Shown one piece after another: positions 21,551 to 32,568 of a stretch of DNA of 64,000 nucleotides. Numbering within the stretch: the stretch's first letter is position 1; each line of letters starts with the position of its first letter. The position numbers and the translations under genes were made by a program. The notes beneath the pieces were generated by a model that was not told where the DNA came from, ran no database searches, and was given only the letters and a program-made list of their open reading frames with translations. This DNA comes from Dendronephthya gigantea (lineage: Eukaryota > Cnidaria > Anthozoa > Malacalcyonacea > Nephtheidae): the NCBI RefSeq assembly GCF_004324835.1, contig NW_021163043.1, positions 1,736,001 to 1,800,000 of the forward strand, written 5' to 3'.

Positions 21551-21641
21551 TTATGTTTAGTGGACCCTCGACCGTCGATATTCCCCGACCCTCGGCTTCG
21601 CCTCGTGAAATATCGACAGGTCTCGGGTCCACAAAACATAA
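21551..21641. mobile_element. Small foldback element
   Basis: Arms TATGTTTAGTGGACCCTCGA / TCGGGTCCACAAAACATA pair with each other, with GTCGATATT / AATATCGAC further in. The homologous sequence at about 39050 lacks it, so it is an insertion. Confidence 0.55.
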
Positions 21642-21669
21642 TAGGCAGATTTAGCTCGAGGACGCGAAC

Positions 21670-21765
21670 GTCAAAGAGGACGTAAAAATGGCGAATGAAT
21701 GGCGTGGCATGTCCAAATATAGGCGTAACACGCCATTTATTCGCCATTCTCACGTCCTCTTTGAC
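21670..21765. mobile_element. Small foldback element
   Basis: GTCAAAGAGGACGTAAAAAT at the left and ATTCTCACGTCCTCTTTGAC at the right, plus internal TGGCGAAT / ATTCGCCA, form a long hairpin. Absent from the inverted homologous copy at 38966-39084. Confidence 0.55.
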
Positions 21766-21807
21766 ACAGAGGAGAGATGGACAGAGAGTCGACTCGCGGC
21801 TCCACGC

Positions 21808-21815
21808 GTCCCCAC
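21808..21815. repeat. Target-site duplication GTCCCCAC (left) of P-element 1
   Basis: The same eight bases recur at 35782-35789 next to the other terminus. P-superfamily elements make 8-bp duplications. Confidence 0.9.
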
Positions 21816-22023
21816 CACTGAGCTATATAATAATTCCTGGAGGACCGGCTCGTCATTTTTCGGTAACTTCGCCGCCATCTTTTTGTCGAAAAAAACATGG
21901 CGGACTTCGCCCTTCTGCGCATGCGTAGAAGCTTTGCTGACGCCATATGGTCCCCTTTGCCCATGGTAATTACCACTGACCAGGCTCAAATATGAGCCCG
22001 CTACAAGAGAATGCTCCCCCCTG

Positions 22024-25000
22024 TTTTTTTTTTAAATTTTATCTGTGAAAAGTGTGCAAAGAATATATGCAATACGAATCTTTTGTACGCCTCCGCCACA
22101 AATACGGTGTTTTGAATTTACGAAGGAAAAAGATCTTTTTGAATCTGTCTGATATTTACACTTCTACAAGCCCGAGGAAAGCGAGAAGGAAAGTCAGAAG
22201 CCTTGAAGTGAAACAGGTATTAAGACACAACTTTTGTATAGACATCGATTATCGATTGACCATTCCTTTGTTTTTTAAGAATCTCAAGAGCCCGAAATAA
22301 CGTCAAATATTATCATGAGATTGCTTTTTATCGACAAACAAGCAAGGAATACATTTATTTGCACTCACATATTTGGCATTATTTGCACGCGGTTAAAAAC
22401 AAATTACAAATGAAAGTATTGATAAACATGGTATTGTGTAAACTATTTGTTCTTATTTCTACAGGCAAAAAAGCCCTGAAAACCAGATGACTAATTTGAA
22501 TCCTTAGCTAACTGGTATTAACAGCTATAACAGGCCTATCATTTCGAAGCCAATAAACCAATGCATCATCGACTCTGTTGGCCTTATACAGGACTGTGAC
22601 AAACTAATGAGGTGCATTTAATTTCATAAAATCAAATTGACTAAAATGATCAAAATTTTCAATCAATTTAACGTTTAAGATTCTGAAAGTTTTAATATTC
22701 CTCTGATAACTCATACACATGTCAAAGTTTAGTTATCCTTTCTCACAATGATGAATATGCTTTTTATTCTTCAAATGGTGTGTTGATGCTTTTCATGTGG
22801 TTATAATTTATTAAACCTATTTGAGAAAATTGAAAGTACCCCAAAAATGTCATTGTGAGAAAGGCTAATATAGAGATTTCATAGAATATATATTCATGAT
22901 TTATTCAAGTTTCTAGTATAAGGTGGTTGGTTATTTAAAATAGTATTAATACAATTGTCAATAATTGATAAAGTCTCTGCTATAAGTAAACACAAAAGTT
23001 ATAGTTGATTAATAACTAATTGGTAACATCATCATCATCATTGTCGTTGGACTTGGTAATTTCGGGTCTTTACACTGCAAAACAATGTTAAATAAACCAT
23101 TCAAATATGTGCAGTACTGCCAACTGGTACTCTGTTCTGCTTATTTGTATTAATTAAACAAAAATGTCCATTAAAGGGATTTTTGCAAGTTTGTCAAATA
23201 TTATAATTTTATCCTGCTAGTATTTTTTACCTTGTGTTAATAGTATACCTTGAAAGTAATAAAGAGGAATATAATTATATGCTTTAATTAACACATTAGA
23301 TCTCAATTTTCAATTACCCATGACAGAAAGTGTAAATTAAGCCATGTAGTATAAACAGTAAATCATATATACATCTTTGCAATAATAATAATAAATTAAT
23401 AATATACTATAATCACAATTTATACAATGTATATATTGCCCAAAGTTGTAGCCAGAATTTTGGGGAAGAGAGAGGCTAGCGAAAACCTAGGCGGGCAGCA
23501 GTGTGACTCGAGACAAGATTTGTGTTAAACATTCTAGGAATGATTTTGTGACATTAATATGGACAACTTCAATAGGCCAGATCAGGTGTTTTGCATTATT
23601 GATGGCATAACAATGATTCACTTCATTTTCCTAGGAGGGCCCCAAATTTTACCAGGCATCTCCAGCCCCCTTCCCAGCTACACCTCTGGTATTGCCTCGA
23701 AAAATATAAAGTATATAAAACAATTTGCTGTTACAAAAATATATATAAACAGAAAGGAATTTTTGTCCAATATAAACTAATATCAGTATCACAGTATAGC
23801 TATATTTTACAAATTTACACTGTCAATGTTTAACTGCCAAAGCATATACACCATTCTCTCTGTGACACCCTGAACTCCATTCTCTCTGTGACACTCAATT
23901 CCTCCACACAAGTGATGGTAAATTAAATTTTGATTATGTACAACCAGTGTCTTTCATTGGCATCAATCATGATACTTCAACAGCAAGAATATATATTGTT
24001 GACTAGCTGATTTTCTTGATTTTCCTTTCTCCATGATTTTGTTGATGTGTTTAACAAGATTTTCACATTATGTTGGTATCACTGGTTCATGTATAAACAG
24101 TATAATGAAATGGCATTGATCACAATACTTTGAGAACAACAATAATAGTTGACTGGACTGTTTCTCTTGATTGTGTTTTCTCCATGATTTTGTTCCATAG
24201 AATGTGATATCACTGGCTGATGTATCATCAAATGGTGATGTGACAATAAATTTTTTGACCAGTCAATTGAGATATGTATTTCAGCGCAACTCGATTGTCG
24301 TGATTGATGAGATTTTTTTGTTCTTGTCCAGCATAAAGTCAGTGTGTGATCATACCACAACATCTTCTTCAACAATTTTTGGTTACAATATTGAACAAAG
24401 AGTACCAAGACAAGTGAGGATTGAGGAATATCTTCCATCTGCAATGCAATACCTTAATTTTTTTTGGACAACTCAGGAAGATGTCAAGAAAGATGGAATA
24501 TCTACATGGCTAGCCAAACATTAACATATATTGCCCTTGTGTCTGTGTGGTCATATTCCTGTTTAACAAAAGTTTAATTTAGTTCATCTGATATCTATAA
24601 ATATAATTTGTTTATTCTAATAATAATAATAGTAATATTAAATAATTTCTTTTATGGTTGTAGTTAAATCTTTTCAGTTGCTCTTAGTCTAACAAAAAAT
24701 AACAAAAAAACACAAAATTAAGGACAGAACTGCATGAATGCAAACACATTGAAAAGATAAAAAACAAAAACAACAATATTTACCTCTAGTGACATATCAT
24801 TACATTTTATAATTTGTTCATCTGCCAAATATTAATTGACTGTTGTCAAACACCATACACACATTACTCTGTCAACCCCTAGACACATCTAAAATGTGCA
24901 GGTTCCGTTGACCATGCATTCTCAACAATGCACACTCTTCCTCGAAACACAAATTATTGTGCCAGGATACGCCCAACCTTCGAAAAATACAATGTCTATG

Positions 25001-25192
25001 ACTGAAATATTGAGAAATGAGGTCTTTGGTCATTTTCATTTTCGTAAAGATGTAGAAAATTAATTGATATAAATAAAAAGGGATGAAATATCAATTTCCA
25101 TTAGTTCATAGTCAGTTACATTGACATTGCATTCCAAGGCATACAGGCAAACCTCGAAAGCACCACAAGAGTGCCCAGGACATGTGTCAACT
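22024..25192. other. Noncoding 3' portion of the P-element
   Basis: About 3.2 kb between the left terminal region and the transposase stop codon. I see only AT-rich sequence, an imperfect repeat (23990-24070 against 24110-24200, sharing TCTTGATT..TTCTCCATGATTTTGTT), a twice-repeated CCATTCTCTCTGTGACAC (23855-23895) and an inverted pair CCTTTCTCACAATGA / TCATTGTGAGAAAGG (about 22738 and 22850). Short open frames here show no recognisable domain. Confidence 0.45.
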
Positions 25193-25918
25193 CTACTGGT
25201 GTTTGAACAACACAAGCTTTGAAAACTGCTTTCGTATTACCTTCTCATGCATACTTGCATTCCTCAACTTACATAAATGGTGCATTCGAATCGTGACATA
25301 ACTCTGAGAACAGCATTTTATCAGAGTGAACAGGTGGTTGTCCACTGCACTTGAGTCAAACATGTGTTGGTTTAACGTGCTAAAGACCCCGCTCTGCACA
25401 CATGTTTCCAGCACCGTCTTCGCAATTGCTCCTGATAGTCCAGCGCTACGAGGTAAACCACCTTGGTTAGCATTCAGCATTCTCATAACGCACTTCTCCG
25501 TTTCTTCACAAATCTTAATTAGTCCGTGTGACGGTAGTTGCAAACCACCATTCGTTTTCCATGTTACGAACAAGTCCGGTATGTTCTCTTTCGTCGTCGT
25601 CAGAACCGTTGTACATTGTGTGCAATGGATCTTTTTCGTCACCATCTTTGCGACGTACCCAGCAATATACGATATTGCAGCCTCTTTGTATTCAGACAGT
25701 TCAATTGCGTTAGACACATCACAGTAGTCATGATCGACGGCAGCTGGCTCTCTTAACTCCAGGTCGTATCGCCTTGCAATCGCTACGTCTGAGATCCCAG
25801 TCGGCGTTTCTTCAATTTCACACTGATCTTTGACGCAGTCTAATATCTGAGTGTCATCTTGAGCAACGCAATTTCCATGACCTCCTTTAATATTGTGCCT
25901 CATCAGCAGTTGCTTGTA

Positions 25919-26184
25919 TATGGAGGGGCATTTGGGACAAAAATGACATTCGCTTGTACATTGCATGCCGTTCGTTCATGCCACATGCTATTCGTTCGTA
26001 TCAGCTTTTATTCTCGACGTTGTTCGCGTGTAAGTTACACGCCATTTGTTCGTACACTTTGTGCCTTCGGTTTGAGCCGGCGGACTCATGTCATCGGGTC
26101 AGCGGCCGTTCCTTCTACTAGCTCGAGCCGGCGGACATAGTTTAATCGGGTCAGCGGTTGCTACATGAGACTTCGTGTAAGGAC
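25919..26184 (+). repeat. Left TIR (266 bp) of the nested transposon
   Basis: Mirrors 32303-32568. It holds two direct repeats of GCCGGCGGAC..ATCGGGTCAGCGG (about 26077-26110 and 26128-26157) and several TTCGTTC/GTTCG-type short repeats nearer the tip. These are likely transposase-binding subterminal motifs. TATAAAT at about 26189, just inside the TIR, may be the TATA element for the transposase gene. Confidence 0.92.
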
Positions 26185-26274
26185 GTTCTATAAATTCTGG
26201 AATAGTTTGACTTTCGGCGTTTCACTCTGAATTTTGCTACGAGTTTACGGTAACCGTTTTATTTAAAAATTAAA

Positions 26275-28311
26275 ATGTCTTTTACTAGTGAAAGCCAGCA
26301 AAACTCACCATTTCATTTGATTCGAGTTAATGTTAGAGAAATTCTAATCGATGTGATTCGTAATCTAGAAGGCACAAATGGTAATATTAACATTGACTAT
26401 GTTCGCTACAAAGTCGATTGGCTTTGTGCAATACTGACGAGATTCGGCAATAATTTGGAAAACATAGAACATTTACTTTTACCACGTATCAGGGAAGCAC
26501 AAACTATTCTTGCAACCATTGACGACGATTTGTACACAGGCAAAACCATGTACCAACTTTATTGCAAACAAATTCCAGAGGAAGGCCTAGTTTTCACATT
26601 CCTTGTGAACAAATGGAACTATTTCTCGATTATGGATTCAAGGCAAGTGAAATGGCAAAGATTTTGGGTGTTAGTGAAAAAACAGTTTACCGGAGACTGG
26701 AGGAATATGGGCTATCCATGAGGAACAGCTATTCCAGTATTACTGAGAACGAGTTGGATGACATAATTAAAGGGATATTGGTGGAATTCCCTAACACTGG
26801 ATATAAAACAATGCGTGGACATTTGCTTTCGCGGGGATTGAAGTTGCAGGAGAGTAGAGTAAGGGAAGCAATGAGACGTTCAGATCCTGAAGGTGTTCTT
26901 GTTCGAGCATTACAGCTAAGGGTAACTCACAGAAGGGTTTACAATGTTAGAGGACCTCTTTCTCTCTGGCACATGGATGGTCATCATAAACTTAAAAGGT
27001 GAGAAGGCATGCACAAAAGTAAATACATTCATACCTGAATTCAATTTCAATCAAATAAATCAATCATTATAATTTGGTAATGAGCTAGCTATGTACTTCC
27101 TCTTTTACAGGTGGAAATTTGTCATCCATGGTTGCATTGATGGGTTTTCTCGAAAGATAATGTATTTGTCCTGTAGTGGTAATAATCAAGCAGCCACAGT
27201 GTTAGGTTTGTTTTCAAAAGCTGTTGAACTTCATGGACTACCTTCAAGAGTGAGGGGAGACTATGGTGGAGAGAATGTCCAGGTGGCTTGGTATATGTTT
27301 AACCATCCACAGCGAGGACCAGGCAGGGGAAGTTACATCACAGGATCAAGTGTTCACAACCAAAGAATAGAGAGGCTGTGGCGTGACTTATTTGTTGGTT
27401 GTCTGTACATCTATTACTCTATTTTTTATTACTTGGAAGAAGCAGGATATTTGGAACTAAACAATGCAATTCACATGTTTTGCTTGCACTTTGTTTTTCA
27501 ACCAAGAAACAGACAACTCCAGCATTTTTGTAATGGATGGGATAATCATCCATTGAGAACTGAACAAAATAAAACGCCAAACAGACTTTGGATCAATGGA
27601 CTATTTGATATGTCATCAAATATTACTGGAGAGCTTTCTGATTACCAATCTCAGGTACTTACTACTTCAAAATGCTTTTTATTCGTGTGTTCTCTTCGAT
27701 TATTTTCATTAGGGCTAGGGTTAAACAACTGCTCTGGATTATGGAAAGAATTAAATGAAAAACATGGAATGTGGTATACATACAAAAATCACCGTAAAAA
27801 GCATAGTGCTGTTATTATGCAGTGTACGAAGTCAACAATATACTAAGTGTTGCAATATACAGAAAAGCATGTATAGTTCCTATTTATGTTTTTAAAATTG
27901 CACCCAATTTAGCAATTTAGAACTGCATTCAAAATAATCATTTTATATGTCAAAATGTAACAATTAGGATGACTGTTGTGTGCCATTTGATCACGGCTTT
28001 AAACTACTAGCTCATAATATTAAGTGCAAACTATGATTTCAAGTTTGCCTAGAACCTAAAAAATTAAAGTCTATGTTTGTTCATCACAGGAATGGAATGA
28101 GTATGGTATTGACCCTGATGCACCTTGCCCTGTACCTGAGTCAGAAAATATTGAAACACAAGATGTGATGTCTCCATTACAAGATGAAGATTTCGAAGCA
28201 ATGAAACAACAGATTGACCCACTAAATGATACTGATGTGTATGGCATTGAAACATACATACAGGCATGCATTTTTGCATCTTCTAGGTCAGGTTGCCATG
28301 AGCCTGAATAG
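26275..28311 (+). CDS. Integrase-type DDE transposase of the nested element (spliced)
   Basis: Exons 26275-26998, 27111-27654 and 28090-28311, each with GT-AG borders and matching phase ([26 protein letters not shown]). Layout: N-terminal helical region, then a helix-turn-helix ([20 protein letters not shown]), a second helical DNA-binding part ([17 protein letters not shown]), and the integrase core. Catalytic residues are D in WHMDGHH (26976-26978), D in RGDYGGEN (27259-27261) and E in NQRIERLW (27370-27372), with about 36 residues between the last two. The first ~95 codons and the rest are in frames offset by -1, joined somewhere in 26523-26600 (TMYQLYCK to [10 protein letters not shown]). 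So either a one-base deletion or a recoding event is needed for a full product. Confidence 0.85.
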
Positions 28312-28451
28312 TTTTTATTAGCAGGTGATTTTAAGGAAAGTACAAACATTAAGGACAATCACTTGCAAAACCTGGCGTTCTAATTAGGAAATGTACACAT
28401 CTCTTCTGGAAAATGTTTTTGCCTTTAAACAGAACCCAACTGCAACAAATG

Positions 28452-30242
28452 TTATGATACTAAATCCAACTTGTGTATATTGCCAAATCCCATTGCTTGC
28501 ATGTCCAAGGCAATGTTCATCTGTCTGGAAAACTCTTCAAAATTGGCAACTTTTTTTGGTAGTTCTAAATCCATAGGACATGTATTGGAATTTGGCAAAA
28601 CACTTTCAATAGTTGTGAGAGTTATCTTGTCAGGTTCATGAAACCCTTGGTGGTATACTACTTGCACCAGTAGAAAATGCCAACAACTTTTGCAAACCCT
28701 TTGCATCTAATAATGTAAAAATTAAGCTTTAGTATATATATGTACAGTAATATGTTCTTAGCTAAATCAAAACCAATAGTTACGGTACAGAAAATAACGT
28801 ACCCAAATTATCAATATACTTGTAAAAATAGCCTTTGATTGGGTCATCTAAGTGTGTATGCATCAATAGACTTTTAAACATTTCTGGGGTAAGATCCACA
28901 TCACCAACATGAACAAACAAGGGCTTGAAAACATCAGGATGCTTCTGTGCTTCATTTAGTATTGGGCCAAGACCTTGACCAAATTGATCAAGCTCAGCTT
29001 TACGCATTAAGATCACTGTGTTCAGCATTATGCTTGTGATAGCTTCAAGTTTATTCTCTTTGGTGATTTTTTTAGTAAAACCAGTTTCCACAAGTGCATC
29101 AAGGATTTGATCAGGAATATTTTCAAAGTTATCTAAGGAATCAATCTGTAACAGAAAATGAAATACTTTAATTTTTATAAAACATTTGCATATAAATGTG
29201 TATTGATTGACAATTGAACTTAGTGATTAATGTTGATGAATCCCTACCTGTGTTACAATATCTCTAATATCTATGTCTGCTATATCCTCCTTCACAATGT
29301 CAATATCCTGACTTAAGCCTGAAATTAGGTATGAATAGATTGCAGGGGATAAAAATGGAAAGCCTGGACCTCCATTAAAATGGATGTTGCAATAATTCTT
29401 CCAGCTACTTTATAAAGACTGGCCCTTAATGCATCTGTATTATGCATTGGTAGTAATCGGGCTTCACTTCCTTCAAACAGTCGTACAAAATTGCTAGGAG
29501 AAACCAAGCAATTCAATAAGAGAGTAAAGTATTCTCTCCTAGGACCCCCTCCATCGATTGCAGGCTCGTTTTCAAATACTATTTTCACTGGGGAGTCAAA
29601 ATCGAAACTTGACTTTTTGAAAAATGACACACTGTCTTTAAACAGGCTACCACGATCAACAGATAATCTTTGAGGAGTTATTTTTGTGGGTGCTAGTTTT
29701 TGAAGATGTTCAGCAAGATTTAGTGGTTCATCTGCATCAATATTCTCCATCATTGTTTCAAAATCAGGAAAATAATCTAGCAAATATTTTAAAATTATTT
29801 TAATAGACCCATTTGACAATTTTGTTTCAAAGAATTTGAAACACCACTAGTACAAACCTTCCAATTGCCCATCCCATCCTCCAATCAGCTCATCAACCAC
29901 CTCAGACACATTTCCTTGTTTATTTGCATACGAATTTTGCAATGTTTCGATACTTGTGTTCGGAAACATGTCTTTCAGGTGGGAAATGCAATCTATTAGA
30001 AAACATTTATGCAGTTTAAAATTCAATTTATTACATTTACTTTATTCATATATAAATCTTTGTCTAGATTTGTACCATTAATATAAAAAACAGTTTAGCA
30101 TTTCAGCTATAACAATACCAACCACTTTTATCCTTAACTTCTTTTTTGTCTGAGACACTAGTACATATCGGGCTCTCATACGCATCTTGTATTTCCTGAG
30201 GTACCTTTCAAACAGAACATTTACACAGTATAATTAATGATT

Positions 30243-30319
<77 letters not shown>

Positions 30320-32257
30320 CATTTGAACCTAGCTTACACACCATAAACAAATACATTTAGTATAATATTATTTTAATTTGTACACACCAACATATAGCCC
30401 TGTATTCTGGGAATCAGAAAGGGATAGTAGTTCATTGGTGGCATGCATGAAGGCTTTTTAAATTAATAGCAAAATTAGCTTATTACTGTACATACACATT
30501 TTCTGTTGGAAAAACTATATGTGAATATTCTGTATAATTTGTATCATGAATATAGAATGTGTAAGCAACTGAACCTTGTCTGCATTGATAGTTTCCACTT
30601 CAGGTGGAACCCTAACCTCGTCATCCGATACTTCAATTGATCTGTAGTTAATAATAATAAGAAATATTAGCTTTTTCAGTAATATCTTATATTTTATATT
30701 TCAATCAACATATATTTTATTTATTATATAAATTATGTTGTGTATGTACATGTGTATACTTACAAATCCATATTTTTATGCCCATCAGGGTTGCAGACAA
30801 GCTGGTGATTTTTAAATTCACCATATGTGAAGCTAGTGCTGCATTTGATACAATTGATAACTGGACCAACATCCTAAAAAAATATTTAAACATTACCAAT
30901 TAATTTTACTAATTACATGCAAGAGGCAAATGTTATATCAGTGACTATAAAAGCTTGACAATCTGAATCACAGTTTCCATACAATGATTATACTTACAGT
31001 AGGTGAGAAGTGCACATTAATTGTCAAATTTTGTGGTGTGTAAGAAACACAAGAATCAATAAGGGTTGGGAAGCCTATATATTTACTAATTTGAAAATAC
31101 TATCCTTGTCACAGTTAAGCATGTTGAGTAATTAAATCCAGAGTAACTTTAATAAATAGAAATAATTACCTTAGTATGCAATAATAAAATCGTGTAAGTT
31201 GAAAATAATTAGTAAAACTAATATGTCCAAAAGCACTAATAAAACTAAAATCTGAACTCACATCATATTTCACTTCAGTTTCATCCAAATCAATTTGTAG
31301 TGGACGGAAATAGGCTACGGCCTGGCCCAACCTTTCTTTGAGATATGATACAGAATATCCTTCTCTGCTTGGTGGGATAAGACTGAGTACCCTTTGTCCT
31401 CCACCACCTCCAACAGCTCTCAAAACTTCAAACCCTCCCGATCCTTTCATCTTTGGAAACTTTTCTTCCATGAATTTTTGTAGTTCTTCATGAGATGCAT
31501 TCTTGTTAGGAAAAACGACTTTCATTTTGCCAAGCCCAGCTGCCATAAGGGAGTCAAGTCGGTGTCTGTCTGGTGTTAAACTCTCATTACACCTGCCTAG
31601 AATACATATGTCATGGGTCCAAGTCTCTGCTGGCTGGAATCGCAGTGGAACATAACCTTTTATTGATCCTTTTGTTTTTTTCACTGGTGGCTGTAAGTTG
31701 CCAGAAGGTAATGGGCGTGTGACGTTTCTAGACACATTCCTGGAAATGCCCTTCTAAAATTGAAATGAATATATATAATCACTACAAGATTTCAATCACT
31801 ATTTTTGGGTGAAAGAATTTTTTTAATTAAAATTCAAAATTTCACACGAATCTGTTGCTATGACAATATAAAGTATAAACCATTATGACAAATCAGTTGA
31901 CAACACCAAGTCGTCAACCTTCTAAATACTATGGTCTATGGTAGTGTAGCATTCAAGATCGTATGCACATTCGTACTCTTTTTCATACCTGAAATCGTCT
32001 GAGGCACTTCGACCTTGCCCTGAAACAGAGGAGGCACTTCGTCTTTGGACTCCTTGCTGCAAAGATTGCCCCGATGGCGATGCCGAAAAAGTAGAAGCGC
32101 TTGGTCCTTGTTCCGAGAACGAGGAACTCGTTTCTGAGACATTTCCAGTTTCCAATTGGCACAATGCAGTTCTTAATAAATTGCTGGTTCTTGTTAATAG
32201 ATCACGATTATTAGAAGATGAATTATTCATTTTTTCTGTACTTTCGTTTTTGTTCAA
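28452..32257 (-). pseudogene. HECT-type E3 ubiquitin ligase (G2E3-like) carried by the transposon
   Basis: Nine exons (31989-32257, 31262-31739, 30764-30873, 30575-30641, 30123-30204, 29858-29992, 29248-29776, 28803-29145, 28452-28706), all with GT-AG borders and compatible phases. Order: Ser-rich N-terminus; about 160-residue region with a Gly run (LRAVGGGGGQRVLSL); a possible zinc finger (CIKC..H..C, exon 3); a CUE-like ubiquitin-binding segment (CISHLKDMFPNTS..VVDELIGG, exon 6); then the HECT domain (NEPAIDGGGPRREYFTLL .. FQ..TCPMDLELPKK). The catalytic Cys is at 28578-28580. HECT ligases pass ubiquitin from E2 to substrate through this Cys. Two one-base frameshifts break the HECT domain, near 29372 (ILM to GGPGFPFLSP) and near 28645 (SIPP to GFHEPDK), so this copy is probably inactive unless these are assembly errors. 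Confidence 0.85.
30247..30318. repeat. (TA)n microsatellite in a HECT-gene intron
   Basis: Near-pure TA repeat with a short break, lying in the intron between the fourth and fifth HECT exons. Confidence 0.9.
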
Positions 32258-32302
32258 CCTTTTGCTCTGTAGACTCTAATGTAAAACAGCAGTGTGACAG
32301 CG

Positions 32303-32568
32303 GTCCTTACACGAAGTCTCATGTAGCAACCGCTGACCCGATTAAACTATGTCCGCCGGCTCGAGCTAGTAGAAGGAACGGCCGCTGACCCGATGACATG
32401 AGTCCGCCGGCTCAAACCGAAGGCAGAAAGTGTACGAACAAATGGCGTGTAACTTACACGCGAACAACGTCGAGAATAAAAGCTGATACGAACGAATAGC
32501 ATGTGGCATGAACGAACGGCATGCAATGTACAAGCGAATGTCATTTTTGTCCTAAATGCCCCTCCATA
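32303..32568 (-). repeat. Right TIR (266 bp) of the nested transposon
   Basis: Reverse complement of 25919-26184 with two visible differences (GCATTTAGG against GCATTTGGG; ACTTTCTGCC against ACTTTGTGCC). The HECT gene start codon (32257) lies 46 bp inside it. Confidence 0.92.

Larger units (their letters stand above)
21521..21807. repeat. Dispersed repeat, left copy, with two foldback inserts
   Basis: The blocks ACTTATTTACTGCGACC, CAGATTTAGCTCGAGGACGC and AGATGGACAGAGAGTCGACT recur in reverse complement at 38985-39084. Relative to that copy, two palindromes are inserted here: 21551-21641 (AACAT..ATGTT arms around GGACCCTCGACC) and 21670-21765 (GTCAAAGAGGACGT arms). The P-element copies at 21816 and 36716 are each inserted next to one copy of this repeat. 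Confidence 0.6.
25919..32568. mobile_element. 6,650-bp IS3EU-like transposon with integrase and HECT ligase genes
   Basis: Begins TATGGAGGGGCATTT and ends AAATGCCCCTCCATA. The TIRs are 266 bp with two mismatches by my count. The 6-bp target CTTGTA is present on both sides (25913-25918, 32569-32574). It contains a plus-strand integrase-type transposase and a minus-strand multi-exon HECT E3 ligase that converge with about 140 bp between stop codons. A TAYGG terminus with a 6-bp target duplication is what I recall for the eukaryotic IS3EU superfamily; this classification should be treated as probable. The insertion disrupts the P transposase. Confidence 0.9.

Noticed and set aside
24079-24524. 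Overlapping open frames on both strands inside the P-element
   Set aside because: No recognisable domain, overlapping imperfect repeats, and no splice sites tying them to the transposase.
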